From contig JXTC01000028.1 in NCBI GenBank assembly GCA_002914845.1, forward strand, positions 1,407,203 to 1,471,202: a stretch of 64,000 nucleotides of DNA, in the 5' to 3' direction. The notes under the pieces are model-generated. The model was not told the origin of the DNA. It saw only the letters and a program-made list of their open reading frames with translations, and did not search any database. Shown piece after piece: positions 46,700-58,479 of the stretch (positions are counted from its first letter, which is position 1; every line of letters starts with the position of its first letter). The position numbers and the translations under genes were made by a program. Origin of the DNA: Trema orientale (taxonomy: Eukaryota > Streptophyta > Magnoliopsida > Rosales > Cannabaceae).

Positions 46700-48264
46700 T
46701 GTTACGTCCAAAAGTTTTGCATTCTAAATGGCAAAGTTTTGAGAACTCAAGTTGATAAAAAGAAGAAGATATTGTTACAATAAATCTGAAGTTATTACAA
46801 CAAGTGTTGTTTTTACAACAATCGAAACTTGTATTTTTTTTATGGAAACCTTCTAGAATATACCTAAACGTATTTTGTTTCTATATTAGATGATTCTACT
46901 GATAATATAGGTGAAATATAAATAGAATTTCGTACATAGCCGGTTAGGATATTTTCTTATCAATTTTTAATTAATTTCTTTTATATTTACCATATATATA
47001 ATTGACTATTTTCTCATCATTTTATCTTTGATTGATATCTGATTACATCTTATTAATCAATAAATTTGGATAGGTTTCTGAAGTGAATTCATAAGGATTT
47101 TCGTCCTTAATTATTGCTGGAAATTTGTTCATCAATTAATTAAGTTTCCTTTAGTTAATTGATTTGATTTAATGAGTTGTTGTGATCAGATTTTCTGATC
47201 TGTTACAACAATTCCGCATATTTAAGAAAAGATTGGTTAATTTTCTTAAATCTTGGTTTTTGATTGATATTGATTGAGATATAATTTTCTAGGTTAATTA
47301 TCAATCTTTGGTAGGTTAAATGAAGATTTTCAGCTGTCCAAAACGTGTCAAAACCGAATCAAAGGAGCAATCATGAATCTGGACATTTTCCTAGTAATTA
47401 TTCAAGAAACAACTTTCTGGCAGATTACAACATTTGTGGAAAGATTTTGACTTTGTTATTAACTCTTTCATTATTTGATTTCAGCTTATTCATACTATAA
47501 TGGATGACCAAAGGGGCTAGAATTCACCTATAAAAACTCTACTACTCCAAGTAATTATTTATTTACTTTATTGAGAAAAATATACTATAATAGAGCTTTT
47601 AATTTGTGCCCAAACTGTGAAAAAAATAGAGGTTCTGTAAAAGAGTTTTGGGAGTTTGTTTTAAATGTTCTTAGAGTGATTAACTCTAGAAAATTAATGG
47701 AGATTGAAAAAGTCCTTCAAGAGAAGGGCTGGGTATTCTTCGGGAGAAGATAGGTTCTAGTACACAGGAGGGAGTCCTAGTGTGTGGAACTGAAAGCAAG
47801 CTATAGCAGAGAAGATTGATCCAGCTATTGAAGGGAGTTCAAGAGCTTGGAGTCAAGTAAGATGAGTGGAGCTCTCTGAACATATTGAGAGAAAAGTCAA
47901 ACACAGTGCATTAAGATATGAGGGAGTCTTTCTTGTTTAAGTCATTGGTGTTTGTACTTTAAAAATTTATACTAATATGTTTCTTTCTCTGGGCGTGGCT
48001 CTATGGAGTAGGTTATTGAAAAATAGTCGAACTATGTAAAAATCTCTTGTGTCATTTATTTTCTTTTATTTTTATTATTGTGATTATTTTGCCTATAGCA
48101 CACGTTTAATACTTCATTGTTGCAATAACAACAATACGACCAACTGTTATAATAGCAGCAGAATTCCTCTAACTGTTGCAACAACAATGACAACCAATTT
48201 TTATATTTGTTTATTTCTAATAATAAATCGAAAAATTGGTATACCTACAATCTTGGATCTTTCA
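46700..48264 (+). repeat. 3' LTR of the plus-strand copia element
   Basis: Starts TGTTACGTCCAAAAG and ends GGATCTTTCA. It pairs with the LTR at 42973-44540. Confidence 0.88.
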
Positions 48265-48269
48265 TAATT

Positions 48270-51200
48270 AACAAAACTTTATCTTTTTCCAAATTTACTT
48301 TAAGATTTCCACAAGGAAATTCTAACTTCAAATGGCAAAAATCGGCAAAAATAAGAAAAATAATTTACATGAAACCTATCCCTAAGTTTTTCCTTAAGGA
48401 ATCAAAACGAGCAAAATATAGGGTTTTGGTGAAAATATCTGCAAGATGTTTCTCTATTTCAATATATTCCAACGCAATTGTTTTATTTTCAACTATATTC
48501 CGAATGATCTTAGGCTTCATCCAAAAGGAAAAGCACACATATTTGACAAAATTCACATACTTTTTCTTTGTGACCATGATATCATCAATGTTACCTATGA
48601 TCAGGTTAGAGGAATGATTTTTCTTCACCCTGGATGAGGATTCTCTGCTGATTGGATCATTGATTGCAGCTATAGGTTCAACATATGCATTTTCTCTCTG
48701 TTCAGTCGATGTTTCAACATTAGTGTACGATATTGTTGTTGGGATATTTGCCCTAAGAAGCAGATTTCTAATTTTATTCTTTTAGTGTAAACAACTTTCT
48801 CTTATGTATAATTATGATATTTGCTAGATTAAACTGTCTCAGTTGAATAGTTTATTTATCTAAAAAAGATTCTATGACTTTATTTGTGCATAAAGAAACA
48901 AATATGATTAAGTGTTAATTATGGGGAGACTTGTTTCTTTATCTAAGTCTAAATGAATTAGTTCACAATCTATAAATAAAGATGGAATACTTTATTTACT
49001 AAAGATTATAGTATTTGTCTATCTCAACAGGAATGATGTGTCTCAAATCATTGAAGTGTCTGACTTCTGATATAAATACTAGTACAATATAAATAAGTTA
49101 TGTGTATTGAACTGGACTAGGTAATATAAAGAATTGGAGCGCCGTAACTCAATTCTTATATTACCACAAACTAGCTCTTATCATGTAGATCTTAATCTTT
49201 GATGTTTGATAGGACTTGCTTTCATAGGTTATAGCCTTTTGATTTATTAAAAGACTAACCTGTATGAAATTAGAGGCGAACTCTGGCATATTGGAGGTTT
49301 ATGGCTTATGAATTGACGGGAACATTAAATAGTTAAGGACACTATACATTAATGTTACTTTAAGGTCTTTCGAGATTCATGAAATAATTAAATCTAAGAT
49401 TTTACTATTCACTTTGTAAATTAGTTGATAATTTTGTCTAAATGGCCATTGAGAACAAAATTATTGACAACATTATTCATTGATAGAAAGATGGTAACTT
49501 AAAGGTAAATATGTGTTAGAGGAGTATTACGGTAATTTCACCTATCCAACTACAGCATTGTATATGGATTCTGTATGTGGTATAGAATATGATATATAGA
49601 TCGGTTAATCAAGGCTAGTTGATTAAATATTTATAAAAGGCAAGACATCTAATCTAAGAGTGCAGTTTTGGGCCTTTAGTGGAATGTCTCCTTTACTAAT
49701 AGTACCATAATAAGAGTTATTATGTATTTATCATACTATTGGAGCTTCGATTATTTGGATTCATTAGATTCCTTGTCTAACTTAACAAAGTTCATTAATT
49801 GGTTGGTGGTATTTGTGAAATTAATTTCATGAAACTGTGTAAAATAATGATTCTACACAGAAGTTAATATTTTTATAAATAAGTTATATGAGTTAGACGT
49901 ATTTATAAAAATACATGCAAAGCCCAAATTGGAGAATAAGCCCAATCCTAGTTGGACTGGGATTATCAGTTTTTGCCCTCATATATATAAGATACATAGG
50001 AGAAAAAACTGCACAATAACCTTAGGGTGTTACACAAAAATTAGAGGGAAAGGGAGAGAGAGAATTCGGCCACCTTTGGCTAGGAGAGGAGAGAAAATGT
50101 TTCCTACAATCTCACTGTCTCATCTCACATCCCAGTATTCCAAAAGATTAGAAAGTGTTCTTGATCATTCTTTAACGTAGGATTCAACTTAGTACTCACT
50201 CACCTCATCAACCAAGAGCAAGAGCATAGAAAAGAAGATCTAAGGTTGGAGATTTGATCACCATCAACAAAGAAATCAAGGAGGAGTACGTTATAAAAGG
50301 TAAAACCCTAATCTCATCTCTAGGATTTACGCATCTAGATTTGATTTATGTTATACATGATCCTGTATTAGATGCATGCACGTTATATGGTTATGAAAAC
50401 TATTTTCATGTAAAAATTTTAAAATCTAAATCCGCTAATTTTTCCGCTGCGTTCATAATGTGATCATGTGTTTTCCATAGTTTGCATGCATGTATGATTT
50501 TTCCTAAGTGTTAGGTCTATATACCATCAATTGTAACACGACTTCCTGGTTTTGTAGCAACATCTAGCAGTATTGTAACATGTGTTTCTGAAACGAAAAC
50601 TTCTTCAGCTTCGTGAATAAAGCTGTGAATTTCATTCTCCTTTGAAAACTCAAGTTCACATAATCCACAATCACTAGAAGACTTTTTTTACCAAGGACTA
50701 GTAATCCACAAACAACACATATATTAACAATTTTTGTTAATGAATTATAATTTAAATGCACAAGATTCCTATAAATTTCATGAATATTTGCATTATGACA
50801 GATATGTGGTTTAGTCAAGGTATAACAATTACCTATAGATTTCAACCGTTGCAAAATATAATTTTCAAATTTATCAATAAGAGCACATTGGTCACGGATA
50901 AAATTGATATGAGGCTTTAAATTATAAGTCTGACTTATGCTAATCAAGTTACCCTTAAGTCCTTCAACATGCGAAATATTCTTTAGTCTTAGAAATCCTT
51001 CAACATTAAGAATTACCCTGCTAAGTACTCTTCCTTTAATACCATCACTAGAAACAACAAGACCAGTAGCATCTTCCTTGTAATCCACAAATATGGTTTT
51101 GTCACCTGTCTTGTGCCTAGAATACCCACTTTCAAAGTACCAAGCATTGGTAGTACATGTTCTAAAATAAGTAAAAGATTCAAAGCAATTCAGATCTGAT

Positions 51201-52137
51201 TTCTTTATCTAGACTTTCCTTATTTTATTTGGAAGATTAATCTTTTTCCTAGGTATTTTTCTTCAGAAAGGAAACACATTTGAAAATAATTATTTTATCA
51301 AAAAATTTATCATGGTAAAACATCGAGGTCTGATATGACACTACAAAAGTGACAAGTAGGAACAAACTTACAGTATTTACCTATTGAATAAGATGCTATT
51401 GATTTGCAATATTTTGTAACATAAAATATTCGTGTTGCAACATCAGCACGATTTCTTGAAATTGATATAGGTGTACCTAATTTACTGTATGTTGCAACAT
51501 GAGGTTTCTGTATTGCAATATTAATACTAGTTTGTGCAACAGAATTAGGAGAACTCTTAACAAAAACAGTTTTGGATTAAAGTGCTCACATTTAAATCCA
51601 AGTCCTCTACGATCAGAACTGGATTTGTCAATGGACAGAATATGATCAAGCTTATCAGTTCCAGAATTCAACATCTTTAAGGACTTTTAAGTCTTTTCAA
51701 GATTTTTTGAGAGACCTCTTTCAGTTTTGCTTCTTTTTCAGCAAATAAGTTTTCCAATTTCTGCACTTTGATATCCGAGTTCTTTTTGAATTTAGTAAGT
51801 GTAGAAATTCTTCCTTTAAGAGAACGATTTTGATCTAAAACTCTAATCCACTGAGAGTACATTTTTTTCATATGACTCTCGGATTGATTCTTCATCCAGT
51901 TCAGATTCATCACTATCAGATTCATTTTCATTTTCTATCATTGATGTTGCAACATGATTGCCAGATGCAATCTCTGTTACAACATGACTAGTAGATTTCT
52001 TCACAGAACAAATATTATCTAGAACCAAAGAAACACCAATGGCTTAATAATTACTTACATAGTTGTCATCCTCTTCTTGATTACCATCCGATTTTTCATC
52101 ACTCCGGGGGGAGGTAATAGCCTTTGACCTTCTCTTC
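48270..52137 (-). pseudogene. Minus-strand copia gag-pol remnant, interrupted by a solo LTR
   Basis: Read on the minus strand from 52137: a gag tail with NTLKRRSKAITS and acidic SDEKSDGNQEEDDNYVSN, then a coiled-coil part (LDQNRSLKGRISTLTKFKKN, KVQKLENLFAEKEAKLKEVS, SGTDKLDHILSIDKSSSDRR), then the protease to pre-integrase region (FLRLKNISHVEGLKGNLISI, INFIRDQCALIDK, HLNYNSLTKIV). A solo LTR then interrupts it. Beyond that (48730-48300) come the linker VKKNHSSNLIIGNIDDIM and the RNase H end ALEYIEIEKHLADIFTKTLY. Integrase, RT and the front of gag are missing, and frames shift between blocks. The wording is that of SIRE/Maximus-type copia elements. Confidence 0.85.
48737..50529. mobile_element. 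Solo LTR with perfect 5-bp target duplication
   Basis: It starts TGTTGGGATATTTGCCC, ends CTATATACCATCA, and is flanked by ATTGT at 48732-48736 and 50530-50534. There is no internal region, so it arose by recombination between two LTRs. It splits the minus-strand copia remnant and so is younger than it. Length 1793 bp. TGTTGGGATATTTGCCCTAA is a start I associate with copia LTRs. Confidence 0.85.
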
Positions 52138-52540
52138 AAGGTGTTTTTCTTATCCAAATGTAAATAGTCTTTCATAGAAATTAGGTAAATACCTAATATC
52201 TATTTTACAGCACCAAAAACTATCCACACATGTGTTTGATAAACAAGATTGCATACAAGCAATAAATAAACAAATTAGTGAATATATTTGTGAAGAAATA
52301 AAATGTTTTAATGCCCTGTAGTATAAATATTAATATTACTTATTTTCTTGACAAATATTCAATTACTATCAATCAATATGAACAGATTTTCATGATTAAC
52401 AATCAGCCAATTTGTGATCTAAAAGTATATATTTGGTAAATACTAAAAATCTCATCAAATCAACTATTCTGTCGCATATTGTAACATGAACCAGATATAT
52501 TAATAACATTGTAATATAAAGAATCCCAACAGATATGCAC
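52138..52540 (-). repeat. Direct repeat flanking the copia nest, right copy (probable LTR segment)
   Basis: Homologous to 41143-41546 in the same orientation; shared words include TTAGGTAAATACCTAATATC, AAATAAACA.ATTAGTGAATA and TTTTCATGATTAACA. It abuts gag coding sequence at 52137, which suggests deletion of the leader and front of gag. Confidence 0.55.
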
Positions 52541-53240
52541 TTTCTCATAATAATGTTAGTCATCGAACAATGTAATGCTGTATTTTGTACTATTTTGAAA
52601 AAAAAGTGAATTCATATTTATGCTTAGTTAAACACAATACACAGAATATACTAATAGTTTGCAAAATGAAATACTAAGAAATTATATATTTTGAAAAATA
52701 AACTACATTTATGAATTTCACTGGGTGAAGCAATAAACATAGCATATGGTTGTAGTTCGTAAAATGATATAATTAAACATAAAATAATTAAAGAATATGT
52801 TGATAAATTAATATTTTTTTTATTAATCGATAAAGTACCAATTTGCTAAATTTTAATTTTTTTGGGGTCTCTATGTTATTAATTTATATTGATTTAATTG
52901 TACATAACATTACAAAGCTTTACGAGAAATTAGTTCGTACCTTTTTATGCTATATGTTTGGTTGAGATGAAAGTGGGAGGAAATTTTGGAAAGGTAAGTA
53001 CAATATTGAGGAAAAGTGAGGAAATGTGTTATTTGGTGGTATGAGCGAAAGAGTATAAGATAGAAAAAGTGAAAAAGAAATAGAATTTGGGGCCACCAAA
53101 TTTTAATATTCGTTAATACGCAGTAGAGAAAATGGAATGAATAAGATCCAAATCGATGACATTTTTGAATTACAAGACTACCCTTGTGCCACACTTAAAG
53201 AAATACAACATAGACATTAATATATGAGAACAAAAATTAG
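52541..53240. other. AT-rich DNA with a possible MITE
   Basis: No gene was recognised. Around 52945-53110 a GTTTGGTTGAGATGAAAGTGG and GAGGAAATGTGTTATTTGG pattern recalls the Tourist-like element at 40300-40700, but inverted ends could not be confirmed. Confidence 0.35.
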
Positions 53241-53248
53241 GGTTGACT

Positions 53249-54167
53249 TAGAAGTGCAAAAATGGGCCGCCCAGCCTGGCCCGACCTGGCCTAGCCCATT
53301 TTAGGCAGGCCCATCGTGGGCTGCAGGCTGCGCTAGCCCAGCCTATTATTTTCGTGGACCGGTCTGGCCTGGCCCATCGAAGAAAAATAGTGGCGTAGCC
53401 CAGCCCACGGGCTATTCTATACGTGGGCTGGGCTGGGCCAGCCCGCGGGTCAGGACGGGCCGGTCCATGGGCCAGCCCATAATAACCCTTCATGGGCCAG
53501 CTCATTTAGCCCGCCATGGACTGGCCCATTCAATTTTTTTTTTTAAAAAGAAAAAAACTATTTTATTTAATTTCAAAGTTTTTTTTTTTTTTTATCAAAT
53601 CCTAAATAATTTACATACAATTACAAATTAATTTAAGTGTTAATTAATATGAACAACAAAAAAAATATTTACTAATATTAAAAAAAAGTAATTTGGATAG
53701 AATTAAATAATTAAGTAAATCGTTAACAAAATTTTTATTTATGATTGCTTTATTAAAAATTTTACAAGCTAAATTCAGTAGAATAATACAAAACTTTAGT
53801 TTAGTAAGGGAAATATTGTATAAAATATTTAAGATTATACAAAATAAAATTTTAAAAAAATAATATAACAAAAAAATATAAAAATAAAAGTAGAATGGGC
53901 CGGGCCATCACCTTGGCCTATCGTGGGCCAGCCCTTGGCCCATCGTGGGCTGGCTTGTTCTAGCCCAGGCCCAGCCCAGCCTGTGAACTTTAATTGGCTT
54001 GGCCGGGCCGGCCCACGGGGCACAATGCCATGGCCCAGCCCAGCCTACAAATAGTAGATGGGCCAGCCCGGCTCAACTACAGTATTAGGACGAGCTGGCA
54101 CATCCTGGCACTGTAGCAGGATGGGCCTGGGCCAACCTATGGGCCGCTGTCCATAGTTGCATCTCTA
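53249..54167. mobile_element. hAT-like non-autonomous element packed with GGCCCA words
   Basis: The left end TAGAAGTGCAAAAATGGGCC and the reverse complement of the right end TAGAGATGCAACTATGGACA form the inverted ends. The flanks GGTTGACT (53241-53248) and GGTTGAAT (54168-54175) match at seven of eight bases, the hAT target size. Both subterminal regions (53260-53530 and 53895-54150) are strings of GGCCCA, GGGCC and GCCCAGCC words on both strands, while the middle is extremely AT-rich. No transposase. The sharp base-composition contrast gives spurious Pro/Gly/Arg-rich open frames. Confidence 0.82.
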
Positions 54168-54269
54168 GGTTGAATAGATATATACAGGGACAGACCTCTA
54201 AAAGGGCCAGTGGTGCCAATTGCTCCCACTAGACTTTTGCTTAAAAATTTCTATATACATTATATACAA

Positions 54270-54690
54270 CATAAGTGTACATTAATAACGATTAACCATC
54301 ACTGTTACAGGACATTTAACGACAATTCTTCACTATTATAGGACATATAACGACAATTCTTAACTCGAGATTGTAAAAGCCAGAGTCTATCATCCACTAT
54401 TCATGCACAACATCGAAGTAAAACTTAAGAAAAATCCCACAATCACAACAACTTTGTTTATTGGTCTTTCATGGCGACCTTTAACGGCAGTTGGAACTGC
54501 CAATATTGGTAGTCATTAAGGTGGTTCCATTAAAGGATTTAACAAGTTATGCAATAAAGACCTGGTGCTACGGCGCCACCTCTTCGTGCCATAACGCCAG
54601 GTTTTTGAAGGTGCTTTTAACGACAGTTCTAGTGAGACAGCCGTTAAAGGTCATACCTAAGAGAAATTTTTTCCCTTTCCCTAGTAATAT
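54270..54690. mobile_element. Terminal fragment of a CACTA element
   Basis: Contains repeated CGACAATTCT, CCTTTAACGGCAGTT, AACGACAGTTCTAGT and GCCGTTAAAGGT words in both orientations and stops at TTTCCCTTTCCCTAGTAATAT near 54690. The same design ends at 61735-61743 (TTTCTTTTAGTAATAT). Such subterminal arrays are characteristic of CACTA ends; the body is missing. Confidence 0.5.
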
Positions 54691-54784
54691 ACAATACCAC
54701 AAAATTAAACTTGCGTAAAAACAGTCCCAAAACAACTCAAGAACAATAAGACCCAAATATAATTATAATCTAACATATATATAT

Positions 54785-54953
54785 GGGCGTGTCTACAGTA
54801 GGGGCGCCCCTACGTAGGGCCCTGTCTATTCACTGTTGGATGGGAATCTGTATATAAATAGATTCTCCACAGATTCCCGTTATTCCCCACAGATTCCTAT
54901 CCAACGATAATTAAGGCATGACCCTACGTAGGGACGCCCCTACCGCAGCCATC

Positions 54954-54956
<3 letters not shown>
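54785..54956. mobile_element. Foldback MITE within (TA)n tracts
   Basis: The left arm (CAGTAGGGGCGCCCCTACGT, then AGGGCCCTG and CGTTGGATGGGAATCTGT-like sequence) pairs with the right arm, whose reverse complement reads GCGGTAGGGGCGTCCCTACG, then TAGGGTCATG. The arms are about 65 bp and lie between (TA)n runs, the right one at 54956-54994. The insertion may have targeted TA. Confidence 0.75.
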
Positions 54957-54994
<38 letters not shown>

Positions 54995-54997
<3 letters not shown>

Positions 54998-57043
54998 GTG
55001 ACATTTCAATGGAGTTTTTTTCTTTTTGCTCCATGAATGGGTATTCTAATTTGAGCCATTAGATTTTAATCTAATGGTTATAATAATATTAGTAATTTTA
55101 TATAAAAAATCTAATTAATATGTATATATATATAGAAAGTTATTTATGATTAAAAATATTGGCCACCTGTTTATCACCTGTAAGCTGGACATTTTTTTTT
55201 CAATCATCTTTCCATTATTTTTTTTTATTTTTATTCTCATTCCATGTTTGATAATGATTTGATAATTATTGATTAAAATATTATTTTTGTATTTTTTATT
55301 AACTATCAAATGTGTTATTAGTCATCACTCACCTTCTTTCTCTTTTTTTTTCTTTCATTTTACGTGTTTTACAAAAAATTACTTTTTAATAAAACAATCA
55401 ACTATTTTTTGATTAATGATTTGATTATAATTGATTAAAATATTATTTTTTTGCAAATTTTTCAATTTTTTTAATCAACTAACGTGAGTTTTTTACAAAA
55501 AATTACGTGTTTTATTATTGACTAAAATAATATTACATGTTTTATTAACGTGAGTTTCACATTCTTTCTCTTTTTTTTCTTTCATTTTACGTGTTTTACA
55601 AAAAATTACTTTTTAAATTTTTTTAATAAACTAACGTGAGTTTTTTTTATCATAATTAATGTGTATTTGATCCCAAAAAAATAACTAATTAACCGTTTAT
55701 TAAATGAAAATGTGCATATTCCTAAAAAATAAAAAAATAAATAAAAAAGACCAAACTATGTATCTCAAAAACTATTGTTAAAACATTTTCAAAAAAAAAA
55801 ACAAAAAACCATGTATATCAAAATATTAAATACTAATAATTTGGATTAAAAAAATTGCTTAAAAAATCATTCCAAATTATTTTCCTTAAAAAATTATTGG
55901 TAAATATGACTTGCTATTGCAAGTTATTTTCAACTTGGTCAAAGTACCTATCCATAGAGCAAAATCAAAAAACTCTATTGAAACATAACCCATATATATA
56001 TATATATATAACTAAGTTTCAACTGTATTGGCAAGACACTTTAACATAACACATTCAAGAACTAATAATGAGTTTCTAGGATGAAAATAAGGCTCCTACT
56101 CTAGCTATGCCCGTATTATTAATATTTTTTAAATTTTAAAAGCAGAATACATAACATCTCAAGAGTCCAAACCTCTTCTTTATGGCAAACATATCACCTG
56201 AGATTGAGATATTTACTTTTTCTTGGGTAAAGGGATTATCATACTGACACTCCTTCTGAGGTATTTACCATATCATAAAAATGTTCAAAAAATTAATTAA
56301 ATTATCATCACTGGTCTTGATATGAATTAAATACTAAATGGAAATTAATTAGAACAGCTAATTAAAAGAACAAGAGATATATCAAGCTCGCTAGGGTCTT
56401 CAAATTACATGGGATCAATACCTCGACAAATTATACGTAATCAACGGCTCGTCGTGGACTCGTGAGACGTTTAAGCTTTGTACGTAGCAAGGAAGAGAAT
56501 GCAATGAATCATCTGGAGGAAAATCACTCAATTATACCATTTCTCACAGAAAACGACAAAACTGTAACGTGATTCTACTTTTTAAACACAAAGCCCAGGA
56601 AGATTGTGTTTTTAATTTTCTTTTCTCACTAATTGTTTTTCTAATTTCTCTATTTGATAATTATGGACAATGAAGAAAAATCAGGACCAAATTTTTTCTA
56701 AAGTGCATCATTCATATGATATCTGGCAATTATAGCTAGATACAATATCCATCATTCATATGGACAATGAACTTTGCTATTTTATTATTTATCAGAGAAA
56801 ATATAAAATAAAACTTTCTAGAACGTGCCACCACAGATAAATTCTAAAATAATCTTAATGGTTTAAGAGATATTTTATTGATATGCAATTCTAATATTTC
56901 TTTTTCTTTTTCTGAAGGAAAAGTTCTAACACTTTTGTTGAGTATATATACGAAATGTTTCTCAATGTTATAAGTATATACCGAACTACATGGGGGCGAC
57001 TGGGGCTTGAAATAGGACATTTTAGTTACATATAAATTTGGGA
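54995..57043. other. Low-complexity AT-rich DNA with a local duplication
   Basis: No gene was recognised. A block CTTTCATTTTACGTGTTTTA followed by CAAAAAATTACTTTTTAA occurs at 55352-55389 and again at 55579-55616, offset about 227 bp. Around it CTAACGTGAGTTTTTT recurs (55481, 55633). The remainder is AT-rich filler with a (TA)n run at 55993-56008. Confidence 0.5.
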
Positions 57044-57480
57044 AAAGTTTATAAATTCCCGTTTTCTACTTTTATTTCATAAATACCCGTTTTTATACCC
57101 TTTTTAGAGAAATATAGACCACCATTGTCTTACATATGAAATGTACATGCATTAAATGTATACTGCGGTCTATATTTTGTGAATAAAAATTATACTAAAA
57201 ATTAACATACATATTAAAATGTATTCCATAGGTCAAATTTATAATGAAGAATGTAAACTGTGATAAAAATTTACATTGTAAATATATATCGTTCATATTT
57301 TATACATAAAATGTGTACCTTATGGAAAAAATTTACATTATAAAAGTTGACTACTTATATTTTGCGTATGAATTATAGACATAAAAACATATATTTTTGA
57401 AAGAAAAAATTCAAAACGGGTATTTATGAAAATAAATTTTAAAAATGGGTAGTAGGCATAAATTTCTCTATAAGTTTAAA
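57044..57480. mobile_element. MITE with inverted ends (CATAAATACCCGTTTT)
   Basis: The left part GGAAAAGTTTATAAATTCCC, then TTTCATAAATACCCGTTTTT, is mirrored at the right: the reverse complement of 57410-57475 reads AGAGAAATTTATGCCTACTA, then TTTCATAAATACCCGTTTTG. Length about 435 bp and non-coding. Target duplication not resolved. Confidence 0.65.
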
Positions 57481-57885
57481 AGAGCTATTCTAGTTTTGTA
57501 ACCTTTTAAAAGTGATAATTTTCAATCATGTCATTTCTCCAAAAATTTCAAAGTCATCTCAATTGTTGTTTAGAAAATCAAGATTAGATGTTTGGCGAAA
57601 TTAAAATCTTGTTTATAGTTTGGCTTTTTTTAGATCTAAGAGGTTTAAATCGAATTCAACCATAAAAATGGCGATTCAAGCCTAAAAACGCAATAATCTG
57701 GCTAGAAAATCGTGATCTGGCAAAAATTTCCGTTGAGCTCAACTAGATTGTAGTAGAGTTGGGCTCAATTGGACCAAATCGAGTTTGATTGGACTAATTG
57801 AAATGACTCAACTGGGTTTGGATGTATTCCATTACGGTATTTTAGGTTTTTCTACATCATGTCAACAAAAAAATTAAGAAAATAA
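57481..57885. other. Intergenic DNA without a recognised feature
   Basis: No gene, RNA or clear repeat was recognised. Confidence 0.5.
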
Positions 57886-58300
57886 AGGGTTTCCAATACT
57901 TTTACCTACAAAAATAAAAAAGAATTACGAAAATACGGTGGGTAAGACTTTTTTCCAATTCTCATACCGCTTTTTACAGAAAAATACCACTTTTTAAAAG
58001 GCTTTTTATAAAAATATCATTTTTAAAATAGTTACTAGTTGCTAGTTTCTGAAAGCTGGTTACTTACTAGTCATAAATACCTTTGGTTACTAGTTACTAC
58101 TCAAAAATTGCTTAGCAGTTACTAGTTATTATTTTAGAAAATGATATTTTTCTAAAAACTTTTTAAAAAGCGGTAGTTTTCTAAAAATTACAGTACCAAA
58201 TCTAGAAAAAACTGTGTCTACCGTATATTTCCACTTCTTTTCTAAAAGTGTCATACAAGGTCTAATTTTCACAAAATAGATAAGTTAAAGGCCCAAATTT
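57886..58300. mobile_element. Foldback MITE, family A copy 2
   Basis: Begins GGGTTTCCAATACTTTTACC and AAAAAGAATTACGAAAATACGG, close to the start of copy 1 at 5945. The arm ACCACTTTTTAAAAGGC pairs with GCTTTTTAAAAAGCGGTAGT-type sequence at 58155-58180. The middle repeats GTTACTAGTT words (58023, 58053, 58082, 58110). Outer right border is approximate. Confidence 0.62.
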
Positions 58301-58479
58301 AGATGGATAAATAATAATTTACTTGTGCATATTGAGAAAGATATCTTTGCTGATAACAAAGTTATTATACTTTATATTTTCAAGACCATCAGATAATATT
58401 ATATTTTGTGCATTATATTTAGCCCTCATTGATAAAAATTTCGCCCCTCGTTCTAGGAGGGAAACATTACTCAAACAAA

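Larger units (their letters stand above)
42973..48264 (+). mobile_element. Internally deleted copia element with both LTRs (SIRE/Maximus-like)
   Basis: The LTRs are 42973-44540 and 46700-48264, about 1.57 kb each and clearly homologous throughout (for example TAAAAGAAGAAGATRTTGTTACAA-type starts and GATCTTTCA ends). The primer-binding site TGGTATCAGAGC, complementary to initiator tRNA-Met, starts at 44543. The polypurine tract CAAAGGGGGATAT precedes the 3' LTR. TAAT abuts both ends, so a target duplication is likely but the LTR edge is uncertain by one base. The 2.16-kb interior keeps only scraps of reverse transcriptase and RNase H, so the element is non-autonomous. Confidence 0.9.

Noticed and set aside
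53248-54023. Pro/Gly/Arg-rich open frames in the GGCCCA region
   Set aside because: They result from repeated GGCCCA words at transposon ends and do not resemble proteins.
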